Shown here piece by piece: positions 18,330 to 27,298 of a stretch of 64,000 nucleotides of DNA. This DNA is from Novosphingobium sp. (GTDB taxonomy: Bacteria; Pseudomonadota; Alphaproteobacteria; Sphingomonadales; Sphingomonadaceae), in assembly GCF_030696665.1 (NCBI RefSeq), contig NZ_JAUYRV010000052.1, positions 1-64,000 of the forward strand, given 5' to 3'. Position 1 is the first letter of the stretch; each line of letters starts with the position of its first letter. Below the pieces are notes generated by a model. That model was given only the letters and a program-made list of their open reading frames with translations, did not search any database and had not been told where the DNA came from. The position numbers and the translations under genes are program-made.

Positions 18330-18855
18330 CCCGCTCGAACAGATCAACCAGGACGCCATCGTCGAGGCGTTGCTCGTCATAGCGCCGGAACCCCAGCTTG
18401 TTTGCAAGTTTCACCGACGCCGCGTTGTCCTGCTCGATCATGCAGGCGATCCGCCCAATTCCCTGCGTCCTGTCAAACCATTCAAGCGACGCGTCCATCG
18501 CTTCGTGCGCATAGCCTTTGCCCCAGTGTTCGCGCGCAACGATCCAACCTGCCTCAGCCACATCGTCCATCCCCTTGCCGAACCCGCGCATCGAACGGAA
18601 CATGCCAAGTTGGCCAACGAATGCGCCACTGCTGCGCTCGAACGCAAGGAACAGGCCGTAGCCATAGAGTTGCCATGATCCGGCCGCACGCATCGCGCGG
18701 CTGAACATGTCGGTCGTTGGATCCTGCGGTCGCGGTCCCAGAAAGCGGTGGACTTCGGGATCGGCCACAAGATCGCGCAGGAGCAAGTAGTCCTCAGGCC
18801 CGGGAAGCCGCAACGCCAGCCTTTCGGTGTTAATCTTCGGCCAATCGAGGGTCAC
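18313..18855 (-). CDS. GNAT family N-acetyltransferase
   Basis: This probably acetylates a small amine or a protein N-terminus (RimJ/RimL-like subgroup), using acetyl-CoA. The 180-residue protein begins with the RimJ-like ERLALRLPGPED and has the acetyl-CoA loop near REHWGKGYAHEAM. It ends with the IEQDNAASVKLANKLGF motif typical of this subgroup. The start is GTG 18855, overlapping the stop of the DUF445 gene as GTGA, which implies translational coupling. It is the last gene of the efflux operon, and its tail overlaps the convergent hybrid kinase. Confidence 0.88.
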   Translation of the reverse strand: MTLDWPKINTERLALRLPGPEDYLLLRDLVADPEVHRFLGPRPQDPTTDMFSRAMRAAGSWQLYGYGLFLAFERSSGAFVGQLGMFRSMRGFGKGMDDVAEAGWIVAREHWGKGYAHEAMDASLEWFDRTQGIGRIACMIEQDNAASVKLANKLGFRRYDEQRLDDGVLVDLFERVRPER

Positions 18856-20183
18856 AGGGCAACGTCCAGTGCGTGCAGCAGTAGGCCGACCAACCCACCA
18901 ACCAATGTACCGTTGATGCGGATGAACTGGAGGTCACGGCCCACTGCCCCCTCTATCCGGTCGGTCACCGTGCGCGCGTCCCAACGCTTCACCGTTTCCG
19001 ACACGAGCCGCACGATCTGCGCCCCATAGCGCGTAGCCACGCCCACCATCGTGCGGCGAGCAAACCGGTTGACCATACGCTGCAGACGCGCGTCCTGCTG
19101 CAAGGCGCGGCCGAGTTCGGAAAGGCTTGCCCCGAACTGCCCCCCCAGCGCGCCCTGCGGATTGCGCACCATCTGCAGCAGCTTAACGCGTCCGCGCTCC
19201 CACAAAGCATCAAGCCAGCGCGCGAAGGCCGGATTGGCGAGCACCTCCTGCTTCATATTCTCGACGCGCGCCCGCATTTCAGCGTCGTGGACCAGATCGT
19301 GGGCGAGCGCGGCCAGCCCTTCCTCGATCTTCTGCCGGACCGGATGATCAGGCACGACCAGCGTCTCGGCGAGCAGCTTGTACAGTCCATCAAGAATGCC
19401 ATTGGCCAGCTTCTCGTCCAGCCCGGTCCAGCGCAGGATGGCATTGGCGCGTTCGTGAATCGTCGCCTGAATCAGTGGCTCATTGGCCTCCAACGTCTCG
19501 GCGGTCTTGCGGATAAGGCTTTCGATAACCGGCATGTGCCGTCCATCGGCGATCGCTGCGCCAAGCAACTGACCGAGCAATGGCGACAGTTCGAGCTTTT
19601 CAAGCTGGCCGCGCAACGCGCCCTTGGCGAGACCGCCAAGTTCATCGGGATCGAGCGATTCGAGCACATCAGCCACCAGCCCGGCCGCGCCATCGCGCAA
19701 ACGGCTTTGCCCGGTGCGCGGATCGGACAGGAACGCGCCGATCGCCGCCGCCGCATTTACCGCACCCATGCGCCGCGCGACGACCGGCGCGGTAAGGAAG
19801 TTGCTCTGCAGGAACGCCGCCATAGTATCGGCGATGCGGTCCTTGTTTTCAGGAATGATCGCGGTGTGCGGGATCGGCAGGCCAAGCGGGTGGCGGAACA
19901 GCGCGGTTACGGCAAACCAGTCAGCCAGCCCGCCGACCATCGCTGCCTCGGCAAATGCACGCACGAAGCCGACCGCCGGGTGCAGCCCCTCATACTGCCG
20001 CGTCACCGCATAGATCACCGCCATCGCAAGCAGCAGACACGTGGCCACAACGCGCATCCGCCGCGCGCGGTCTACCGGTAGTGCACCAGAATGCATCGGC
20101 AGCGCGCGCCTGAAACGGGGGCGGACAAATTCGCGCGGGGCCGGGGCGGATGCCTCGGCAGGCTTTGGGGTTTCAGCGATCAC
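18852..20183 (-). CDS. DUF445 family membrane protein (YjiN-like)
   Basis: Function unknown. The 443-residue protein has an N-terminal membrane helix (near residues 45-63) and the family signature GLADWFAVTALFRHPLGL-P with PHTAIIP. A long, mostly helical domain follows, with a C-terminal hydrophobic segment (TLVGGLVGLLLHAL). The start is GTG 20183, sharing GTGA with the stop of the RND permease, and its own stop overlaps the acetyltransferase start in the same way. Linkage to an efflux pump suggests an envelope role, but that is inference. Confidence 0.88.
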   Translation of the reverse strand: MIAETPKPAEASAPAPREFVRPRFRRALPMHSGALPVDRARRMRVVATCLLLAMAVIYAVTRQYEGLHPAVGFVRAFAEAAMVGGLADWFAVTALFRHPLGLPIPHTAIIPENKDRIADTMAAFLQSNFLTAPVVARRMGAVNAAAAIGAFLSDPRTGQSRLRDGAAGLVADVLESLDPDELGGLAKGALRGQLEKLELSPLLGQLLGAAIADGRHMPVIESLIRKTAETLEANEPLIQATIHERANAILRWTGLDEKLANGILDGLYKLLAETLVVPDHPVRQKIEEGLAALAHDLVHDAEMRARVENMKQEVLANPAFARWLDALWERGRVKLLQMVRNPQGALGGQFGASLSELGRALQQDARLQRMVNRFARRTMVGVATRYGAQIVRLVSETVKRWDARTVTDRIEGAVGRDLQFIRINGTLVGGLVGLLLHALDVAL

Positions 20184-23100
20184 TCCGCCGGAAATGCCTC
20201 GTGCTCCGGTTCGTTCCGCCGGGCAGGGACAATCGATGCAGGATTGGCGGCGGGCGAAGGCTCTGGCTCATGGCCAAGAACGTGCCGTGCCAGCCACGGA
20301 CCGATGCGCTTTTCCAGACCATCGGCAAGGCTGAATCCGGCTGGTACGATCAACAATGTCAGCGCGGTCGACAGCGTGAGGCCGCCGATCACCACAATGC
20401 CCATCGGCGCACGCCAGCCACCATCGCCACCCACCGCAACCGCCGTCGGGATCATGCCGGCAACCATCGCGACTGTGGTCATGATAATCGGCTGCGCACG
20501 CTTGTGCCCGGCCTCGGTAATTGCCTCCAACTTATCCTTGCCGGTCGCCATTTCTTCCAGCGCAAAGTCGATCAGCAGGATCGAGTTCTTCGCCACGATG
20601 CCGAACAGCATCAGAATGCCGATGAACACCGGCAGTGACAGCGGCTGCCCCAGAACCCAGATCATCAGCAATCCGCCCAGCGGCGCAAGAAACAGCGAAC
20701 CCATGTTGACCAGCGGCGAAATGAACCGGTGGTAAAGCAGGATCAGCACCGAGAACACCAGCAGAATGCCCGACACGACCGCGATGATGAACCCTTCAAG
20801 CATCTCGGCCTGGAACTTGTCCTCGCCCGCCGCTGTGTTTGAAACACCTTGCGGCAGATTCTTCATCACCGGCAGCTTCATGATCGCGGCCATCGCATCG
20901 CCCTTGACCACGCCAAGCGGCAAATCTGCCCCCACAAAAACGCGGCGGCTCTGGTTGTAGCGCTGGATCTGGGTCGGCCCTGACCCGAACGTGATTTCGG
21001 CAACGCGCGACAGCGGCACCGAACCGCCCGACGCCGTTGGCACAGGCAGGCTCTCGATAGTGGAAAGATCGCGGCGCGATTCCACCGGCAGCTTCACCCT
21101 GATCGGCACTTGCCGGTCTGACAGGGAGAATTTGGCGCTGTTCTGGTCAATCTCGCCCTGTGTGGCGATACGGATGACCTGGCTCAGCGTCTGCGTGGTC
21201 ACGCCAAGATCTGCGGCAAGATCAAGCCTTGGCGTGATGATCACTTCAGGACGACGCAAGTCGGCGCTGATGCGCGGCGCCACAACCATTGGCAGAGCGC
21301 TCATCTCGTCAACCAGCGTTTGTGCGGTCTTTTGCAACAGTTCGGGGTTCGATCCGGCCAGCATGATGCTGATAGGTCGGCCCGATCCACCACCCGGCCC
21401 ACCCGGACCCTGCGTCTGGAAGTTGATGCGAACATCAGGAATCTTCTGCAACTGCGGCGTCAGCTCGCGTTCGAAATCGAGGCTCGTACGTTCACGATCC
21501 TTGCGCAAGTTGACATAAATGTTCCCCCGCGCTTCACGTACCGAAGCCAGTTGAGATTCAACTTCCTGTTGCTTGCCCAGCAAAGCAACGATCTCGCCAA
21601 CCTTCCGCTCGGTCTGCTCAAGCGTGGTGCCAGGCACCATCTCGATCGTAACCGTGCTGGAATCACTGTCACTGTCAGGGAAGAATTGCGAAGGAATCGT
21701 CACGAACAATACAAGCGTGAGCATCAGGGCAACAAAGCCTATGCCCATCATCCACAGCCGGTGATCGCGCACGCGCGCGCGAAAACGGCGGCGCGGATGT
21801 TCGGCACGATAGGCCTTCGCATTTGCGGTATCGAGCGACCAGGACAGCACCTTCATGTACTTGTCCATCCACGGCCCGCCCCCGTGATCGGCCTCGCCAT
21901 GCGCTTTCAGAAAATAGGCCGCGATCATCGGCGTGATCATGCGCGCCACCAGCAGCGAGAACAGCACCGAGATAACCACGGTCAGGCCGAAGTTCTTGAA
22001 GAACTGCCCCGAAACACCGGGCATCAGCGCCACCGGGAAGAACACCGCCACGATCGAGAACGTGGTCGCCACCACCGCAAGACCAATTTCGTCGGCCGCG
22101 TCAATCGCCGCCTGATACGCGCTTTTGCCCATGCGCATGTGTCTGACGATATTCTCGATCTCGACGATAGCGTCATCGACAAGAACACCGGCCACCAGGC
22201 CTAGTGCCAACAGCGACATCTGGTTGAGCGTGAAGCCCATCAGATCGAGCACCCAGAACGTCGGGATGGATGACAGCGGAATGGCCACGGCCGACACGAT
22301 CGTCGCCCGCCAATCGCGCAGGAAGAAAAACACCACGATGACCGCAAGGACCGCGCCTTCGACCATCGCATTCATCGAGGACCGGTACTGGTCCTTGGTG
22401 TAAGTGACTGAAGTGAACAGCAGCTCGAAGTGGATCTTGCCGCCCTGCTCCTTCACCAGTTGGTCCATCTCCTTCAACGCGCCTTCATAGACAGACACGT
22501 CGGATTCGCCGCGCGCGCGCGACATCGAGAAAGTGACAACCTGCTTGCCATTGAACTTCGAGATCGAGGCCAGTTCACTGTAGGCATCGCGCACATCGGC
22601 AACGTCGCCCACGCGGATCGTGCGGTTGCCGCCCAGCGTGATCTCGGTTTGCGACAGATCGAAGGCCGAACGCGCATTGCCCAACACACGCACCGACTGG
22701 CGCGATCCAGCCACTTCTGTGCGGCCACCGGCCGCGTTGATATTAACCTGACGCAGCGCTGCGTTGACCTGGCTCGCCGTCACGCCCAGTGCGTTCATCC
22801 GCGCCGGATCTAGCGTCACCGCAATCTCGCGGCTTACCCCGCCTGATCGGCTGACTTCAGCCATGCCCGGCACGGCCAGCAATCGCTTGGCGATGGTATC
22901 GTCAATGTACCACGATAGCTGCTCGATGGTCATGTCGTCAGCGGCGACGGCGAAGTAAGCGATCGGGTTCGACGACGTTTCGACCTTGAACACCTGCGGC
23001 TCAAGAATGCCTTCGGGCAGGTCAGACCGGATCTGGTCAACCTGATTCTTCACCTCGTTAACCGCCGCGTTGATGTCCTGCCCGATCTTGAACTGGACCT

Positions 23101-23383
23101 GCGTCTGGCTGCTGCCTTCCGATGCAGTAGAGGTCAGCGTATCGACGCCCGCAATGGAGCGGACAGCCGATTCAACACGCTGAGTAATCTGGTTCTCGAT
23201 CTCGGTCGGAGCCGCCCCCGGCTGCGAGATCTGCACGATCACGATGGGAAATTCGATGTCCGGGTTGTCCTGCACCTTCATCTGCATGAAGGACACGAGG
23301 CCCGCCAGCGTCAGTCCGATAAAGAGGACGAGCGGGACGACCGGGTTGCGAATGCACCAGGCCGAGATGTTCTGAAAGTTCAT
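20180..23383 (-). CDS. RND family efflux permease (inner membrane)
   Basis: This is a proton-driven tripartite efflux pump subunit of 1067 residues starting MNFQNISAWCIRNPVVPL. Twelve membrane helices and two large periplasmic loops are recognisable. The proton-relay acid pair appears in GVLVDDAIVEIENI (positions of AcrB D407/D408). Sequence features place it among less specialised HAE1-like pumps rather than metal pumps. It lies 9 bp downstream of its membrane-fusion protein. No outer-membrane TolC gene is present, so it presumably shares one encoded elsewhere. Confidence 0.95.
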   Translation of the reverse strand: MNFQNISAWCIRNPVVPLVLFIGLTLAGLVSFMQMKVQDNPDIEFPIVIVQISQPGAAPTEIENQITQRVESAVRSIAGVDTLTSTASEGSSQTQVQFKIGQDINAAVNEVKNQVDQIRSDLPEGILEPQVFKVETSSNPIAYFAVAADDMTIEQLSWYIDDTIAKRLLAVPGMAEVSRSGGVSREIAVTLDPARMNALGVTASQVNAALRQVNINAAGGRTEVAGSRQSVRVLGNARSAFDLSQTEITLGGNRTIRVGDVADVRDAYSELASISKFNGKQVVTFSMSRARGESDVSVYEGALKEMDQLVKEQGGKIHFELLFTSVTYTKDQYRSSMNAMVEGAVLAVIVVFFFLRDWRATIVSAVAIPLSSIPTFWVLDLMGFTLNQMSLLALGLVAGVLVDDAIVEIENIVRHMRMGKSAYQAAIDAADEIGLAVVATTFSIVAVFFPVALMPGVSGQFFKNFGLTVVISVLFSLLVARMITPMIAAYFLKAHGEADHGGGPWMDKYMKVLSWSLDTANAKAYRAEHPRRRFRARVRDHRLWMMGIGFVALMLTLVLFVTIPSQFFPDSDSDSSTVTIEMVPGTTLEQTERKVGEIVALLGKQQEVESQLASVREARGNIYVNLRKDRERTSLDFERELTPQLQKIPDVRINFQTQGPGGPGGGSGRPISIMLAGSNPELLQKTAQTLVDEMSALPMVVAPRISADLRRPEVIITPRLDLAADLGVTTQTLSQVIRIATQGEIDQNSAKFSLSDRQVPIRVKLPVESRRDLSTIESLPVPTASGGSVPLSRVAEITFGSGPTQIQRYNQSRRVFVGADLPLGVVKGDAMAAIMKLPVMKNLPQGVSNTAAGEDKFQAEMLEGFIIAVVSGILLVFSVLILLYHRFISPLVNMGSLFLAPLGGLLMIWVLGQPLSLPVFIGILMLFGIVAKNSILLIDFALEEMATGKDKLEAITEAGHKRAQPIIMTTVAMVAGMIPTAVAVGGDGGWRAPMGIVVIGGLTLSTALTLLIVPAGFSLADGLEKRIGPWLARHVLGHEPEPSPAANPASIVPARRNEPEHEAFPAE

Positions 23384-23392
23384 GCCCGGTCC

Positions 23393-24583
23393 TTACTTCG
23401 CAAGCACCGGCTGAACCTTGTCACCCGGATTGAGGAACCCGCCTGCGCGCAGCACGATCCGCTCGTTGCCGGAAAGCCCCTCAATCACCGCAATCCCGCG
23501 CGCGTTCACTTCACCGGTCTTCACCGGTCGGCGCTGGGCGACGTTGTCCTTGTCGACGACATAGACAAACGAACCCTTTTCATCGCTGAGGATCGCTGAT
23601 TCAGGCAGCAACGGCGCAGTAATCGTGCCCGAACGCAGCTTGGCGCTGGCAAATCCGCCGGGCCGTAGCGCCTTGTCATAGGTAAGCGCGATGCGGGCAA
23701 TGCCTTCGCGCGAGGTCTGGTCGATGGTTGGCGAAAGTTGCCACACTTCTCCGGTAAAGGTGCGAGCCGAGCCGACCGGGATGACTTCAGCAATTGCACC
23801 AACCGACAGCTTCGCCAGTTCAAATTCCGCCAGCCGTGCCTGCATTTCCATCTGCCCGTCGCGCGCCAACGAAAACAGCACGCCGCTGCCCGAGCTGACG
23901 ATCTGACCCGGCTCAGCCGCGCGCGTCAGCACGAGGCCCGCAGCCGGTGCCACGATATTGAGCCGATTTGCCCGCTCCCGCAACTCACCCAGCCCGGCGC
24001 GCGCCACACCCACCCGGGCCACAGCGGCATCGCGCGTGGCGGTCAGGCGGTCAACGTCGGCCTTGGAGATGAAGCCACGCTCGACCAGCTTGAGTGCACG
24101 ATCAAGATTGGCCTGCGCCAGCCGGCCGTCCGCCGCAGCCACTTCAACATTGGCGGCTTGGCTGGCAACCTGCTGTCCCTGCACCGAACGGTCAATCACG
24201 GCCAGCACCTGCCCGGCCTGAACCCAGTCACCGGCATCGACCAGCACACGCGTGATCTGGCCACCTTCTCCAGCAACGCCGACCGGCATTTCACGACGCG
24301 CGGCAATCGTGCCGCTGGCCGAAATCATGCCGGATATGGTGGTTTGCCCGGGCACGACCACAGTCACGACCTGCGATTGTTCGCTGGCGTCACTCTCGGC
24401 TCCGGGCGTGGCGCTGCCATGCATGAAGTACCACGCACCGATCAGCACCGCGATAACGACAGCAGCAATGATCCAGATGCGCCGACGGGACCGCCGCGCG
24501 CCACCTTCTCCATCAAAATCGTTCAGAGCCAGATCGTTCACAGCCTGCGCGCCCTCGGCATCAATGGTCGTTTCGTAATTCAT
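23393..24583 (-). CDS. RND efflux periplasmic adaptor (membrane fusion protein)
   Basis: This links the RND permease to the outer-membrane channel. From ATG 24583 (MNYETTID; AGGGA 8 nt upstream) it has 396 residues; ATG 24598 is a less likely alternative. An unusual cytoplasmic N-terminus of about 35 residues (acidic, then RRSRRR) precedes a single membrane helix (IWIIAAVVIAVLIGAW). The biotinyl-lipoyl-like domain, the alpha-helical hairpin (QVASQAANVEVAAADGRLAQ) and the beta-barrel follow. It begins the four-gene operon MFP-RND-DUF445-GNAT. No repressor gene is adjacent. Confidence 0.94.
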   Translation of the reverse strand: MNYETTIDAEGAQAVNDLALNDFDGEGGARRSRRRIWIIAAVVIAVLIGAWYFMHGSATPGAESDASEQSQVVTVVVPGQTTISGMISASGTIAARREMPVGVAGEGGQITRVLVDAGDWVQAGQVLAVIDRSVQGQQVASQAANVEVAAADGRLAQANLDRALKLVERGFISKADVDRLTATRDAAVARVGVARAGLGELRERANRLNIVAPAAGLVLTRAAEPGQIVSSGSGVLFSLARDGQMEMQARLAEFELAKLSVGAIAEVIPVGSARTFTGEVWQLSPTIDQTSREGIARIALTYDKALRPGGFASAKLRSGTITAPLLPESAILSDEKGSFVYVVDKDNVAQRRPVKTGEVNARGIAVIEGLSGNERIVLRAGGFLNPGDKVQPVLAK

Positions 24584-24901
24584 GCTTTTCCCTGCCATCG
24601 TACCGTCCCGGCAATCTACCACATTGGCATACTACCGTACCGCAGCGAGGACTGGCCCCTTGTTGCTCGAGTTGGTGTGTTACATTCATAACGCACTGGC
24701 CGCAAGCATTGCGGCAACGCCCGCCATGACAGGTCAGGCACGTGTATTAGACCCCGATCCGACAAGGCGCAATTCCGTCTCGACGAAGGACTTACGCCAA
24801 AACGGATGGCGTGTCTTTCTTGCACCTGTAACTTTCTGTAACGCTTCTTCGTGAAATCACGATGCAAACTTGCCGCCAAGCCAACCAGCGCAACAGATGC
24901 C
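24584..24901. other. Gene-free region upstream of the efflux operon
   Basis: About 320 bp with no convincing gene on either strand. It must contain the promoter of the efflux operon. ACGGTA occurs twice on the minus strand (in CGGTACGGTAG near 24640 and GGGACGGTACG near 24603), a possible regulator site, but this is weak. The sciP terminator lies at the far end. Confidence 0.4.
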
Positions 24902-24940
24902 CCAAACAACAACAGCCGCCTCCCGAAAGAGACGGCCGTT
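24902..24940 (-). terminator. Intrinsic terminator downstream of sciP
   Basis: On the minus strand AACGGCCGTCTC pairs with GAGGCGGCTGTT (12 bp with two G-U pairs, 6-nt loop), followed by the T-rich GTTGTTTGG. It lies 23 bp beyond the sciP stop. Confidence 0.8.
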
Positions 24941-24963
24941 GCGAAACGAACTGGCTGGGGCGA

Positions 24964-25263
24964 TCAGTACTTGAGCTGGCGCTCGTAAAGGTCGCGGTAG
25001 TGCTGGATGCGAGTCACGCGCAGGCCCTGCATCCCCGAACGGTCAACCGCGCGTTGCCACGAGGCGAACTCTTCGAGCGTGAGGCTGTAGCGCTCGCACA
25101 CCTCATCGATCGTCAGCAGACCGCCGTTGACGGCGGCCACAACTTCGGCCTTGCGACGCACGACCCATCGCGTCGTGGAGGGCGGCGGCAGGCTATCGAC
25201 CGTCAGCGGTTCGCCGAGCGGCCCGATCACCTGTGCAGGACGGATTTTCTGGTTCTCGATCAT
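24964..25263 (-). CDS. sciP: CtrA inhibitor SciP (DUF1153)
   Basis: SciP is a small helix-turn-helix protein that, in Caulobacter, binds CtrA and blocks activation of its target promoters after cell-cycle entry. The 99-residue protein from ATG 25263 shows the family core VIGPLGEPLTVDSLPPP, then RWVVRRKAEVVAAVNGGLLTIDE and SLTLEEFASWQ. It ends TRIQHYRDLYERQLKY. The frame stays open upstream, but the extra residues do not match the family. The start lies 1 nt after the stop of the gene upstream, so the two are coupled. Confidence 0.94.
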   Translation of the reverse strand: MIENQKIRPAQVIGPLGEPLTVDSLPPPSTTRWVVRRKAEVVAAVNGGLLTIDEVCERYSLTLEEFASWQRAVDRSGMQGLRVTRIQHYRDLYERQLKY

Positions 25264-25264
25264 G

Positions 25265-25609
25265 TCAATCTCGTACTTCAGCGCGGCCCGACCAGACCCC
25301 GGTTGTTGCATCAACGGTTCTGGCCAAAAGTGCTTTGCCATTCACTGAAGAGTTTGGGTTAACAGGACATTCATAGGTTACCATCTGCGCCGGAACGCCT
25401 GAAAATCCGGTCGTAATGAGTCTGGCGGCAACCGCATCGAAGCTGCCGGTCGCGCCAGCGTCGCCCTGCTCAGGTCCACGCATGAAAGCCCGACGCAGAT
25501 CCTGCATGGCGGTAATCTGGGCGCAAAGCCCGTGCCATGTCAGCGGACGCAACCCGAAAGCCGTATCATCCAGTGCCCAGGCGGCAGAATTTTCGAAGCT
25601 CATATCCAT
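25265..25609 (-). CDS. Hypothetical protein upstream of sciP
   Basis: I do not recognise this protein. From ATG 25609 it has 114 residues (MDMSFENSAAWALDD...); ATG 25603 is an alternative start. No signal peptide or membrane segment is seen. Its features are an N-terminal segment WHGLCAQITAMQDLRRAFMR, likely an amphipathic helix, and a glycine-rich middle. Good codon use and the 1-nt spacing to sciP support it as a real gene co-transcribed with sciP, and hint at a cell-cycle or CtrA-related role, which is inference only. Confidence 0.65.
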   Translation of the reverse strand: MDMSFENSAAWALDDTAFGLRPLTWHGLCAQITAMQDLRRAFMRGPEQGDAGATGSFDAVAARLITTGFSGVPAQMVTYECPVNPNSSVNGKALLARTVDATTGVWSGRAEVRD

Positions 25610-25739
25610 CGCCAACCGATTTAGGCGCGAGATGGCTAAGGTCCGGTAAAGGCCGCCATTACCTTTTGTTCAGGTCGTCGCATTTCTGACACGGAATCGG
25701 CCCGGGCTATGGGTTTTGCGCTCAAAAGCTTTTGCGCCT

Positions 25740-26894
25740 ATGGCACGCGCGATGATCGTAGACTCCACAGATACAAACCTTTTCGACCTTTCCGGGCCAC
25801 TTTCGGCACGGCGAATCGTCGTTGCCATGTCTGGCGGCGTCGATAGTTCAGTTGTTGCCGGAATGGCTGCTGCCACGGGTGCAGAAGTCATCGGCGTCAC
25901 GCTCCAACTCTATGACTATGGCGCTGCCACCGGACGCAAGGGTGCGTGCTGCGCGGGCGACGATATTCGTGATGCTCGCCAAGTGGCCGACCGGCTCGGC
26001 ATCGCGCACTACGTGTTCGACCACGAATCGAGCTTCCGCGAAGAGGTCGTCGAGCGCTTTGCCGACGATTACCTGAACGGACGCACGCCGATTCCCTGCG
26101 TCCGCTGCAATATGGGGCCGAAGTTCACCGATCTGCTGGCGATGGCGCGCGAACTGGGGGCAGACTGCCTTGCCACTGGCCACTACGTCCGCCGCGTGAT
26201 GGGGCTGAACGGCCCCGAACTCCACCGCGCCGCAGACCCGGCGCGGGACCAGTCTTATTTCCTTTACGGCACGACCGAAGAACAACTCGCCTTCCTGCGC
26301 TTCCCCTTGGGGGGCCTGCCGAAGACCGAAACGCGCCGGATGGCCGAGGCAATGGGCCTGGCCATCGCGGCCAAGCCTGACAGTCAGGACATCTGCTTCG
26401 TCCCCGATGGCGATTATGCCAAGATCGTCCGCGCCGTCCGCCCCGAAGGTGATGCGCCGGGCGAAATCGTCCACGCGGCCAGCGGCGAAGTGCTGGGCAC
26501 CCATCGCGGCATCATTCACTATACCGTGGGCCAGCGTCGCGGCCTCGAAATCGGCGGACAGCCTGAACCGCTCTACGTCGTGGGTCTCGATGCGCCCGCG
26601 CGCCGTGTTCTGGTCGGCCCGCGCCCGATGCTGGCGGTCGGCAGCGCGGTGATTACCGAAACCAACCGCATCGGCCCCCTTCCGCAAGGTCCGCTCACGG
26701 CAAAGGTCCGTTCGATGGCAAAGCCCGTGCCGGTAATGCTCGAAGGACCGTTCGGCGATAATGCCAGCGCCACAATCCGTTTCGCCCAGCCCGAATACGG
26801 CGTCGCCCCCGGACAGGCGGCAGTTATCTATGCGGGTGAGCGCGTGGTCGGCGGTGGGTGGATTGATTCGACCGAGCGGTGGGACGTCCGGTAA
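25740..26894 (+). CDS. mnmA: tRNA-specific 2-thiouridylase MnmA
   Basis: MnmA makes 2-thiouridine at wobble position 34 of tRNAs for Lys, Glu and Gln, using ATP and sulfur relayed by a persulfide carrier. The protein (384 residues from ATG 25740) has the PP-loop [11 protein letters not shown], the first catalytic Cys in [13 protein letters not shown] and the second in [13 protein letters not shown]. The C-terminal beta-barrel domain ([14 protein letters not shown]) is present. ATG 25752 is also possible; neither has a clear ribosome site. It ends 4 bp from the convergent small membrane protein gene. Confidence 0.95.
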   Translation: MARAMIVDSTDTNLFDLSGPLSARRIVVAMSGGVDSSVVAGMAAATGAEVIGVTLQLYDYGAATGRKGACCAGDDIRDARQVADRLGIAHYVFDHESSFREEVVERFADDYLNGRTPIPCVRCNMGPKFTDLLAMARELGADCLATGHYVRRVMGLNGPELHRAADPARDQSYFLYGTTEEQLAFLRFPLGGLPKTETRRMAEAMGLAIAAKPDSQDICFVPDGDYAKIVRAVRPEGDAPGEIVHAASGEVLGTHRGIIHYTVGQRRGLEIGGQPEPLYVVGLDAPARRVLVGPRPMLAVGSAVITETNRIGPLPQGPLTAKVRSMAKPVPVMLEGPFGDNASATIRFAQPEYGVAPGQAAVIYAGERVVGGGWIDSTERWDVR

Positions 26895-26898
26895 CCTT

Positions 26899-27267
26899 CT
26901 ACTTCCAAGGCTCGAGCACGCAGCCCCAGCCTTCCTTGTACGTCGCCGTCTGGCTGAACATCAGCGCGAATCGGGCGGTCACGCTTTTGGCCTGCGCATC
27001 CTCGCTCAGGCTCACCAGTTCCATCCCCGGCTCGAAATCCTTGGCGCAGTCTGAAAGCGTGCGCCCTCCGGCATAGCGGCATGAACAGGCTACGCGCGCG
27101 CCATAGCTTGTACCGGTCATCGCGTAGCTGCTGATCGTTGACCAGAACACCGCAAGCGCGACCGTCGCAAGCGCCAGCGCGCCCAGCACCAGACGCAGCC
27201 ACCAGCGCCGTTTTGGTCCAATCGTCAGCGACGGAGCTGTGGGGGAACTATCGTTGCCGGTTGCCAT
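26899..27267 (-). CDS. Small membrane-anchored protein with conserved cysteines
   Basis: Function unknown. From ATG 27267 it has 122 residues. A short basic N-terminus (GPKRRWWLR) leads into one membrane helix (LVLGALALATVALAVFW). A periplasmic domain follows with a Cys cluster (ACSCRYAGG, then SDCAKDF) and another Cys near the end (GWGCVLEPW), possibly disulfide-bonded. Longer upstream reading is open but would run over the start of the divergent serine hydrolase. Its start is 31 bp from that gene's start, so the two may share a promoter region. Confidence 0.65.
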   Translation of the reverse strand: MATGNDSSPTAPSLTIGPKRRWWLRLVLGALALATVALAVFWSTISSYAMTGTSYGARVACSCRYAGGRTLSDCAKDFEPGMELVSLSEDAQAKSVTARFALMFSQTATYKEGWGCVLEPWK

Positions 27268-27298
27268 GACTGCCGATTCTGGTGGATGGACAGGCCCG

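Noticed and set aside
24582..24912. Short open frames on both strands between the efflux operon and sciP
   Set aside because: No ribosome site, no plausible domain and atypical composition; the region fits a promoter/terminator spacer.
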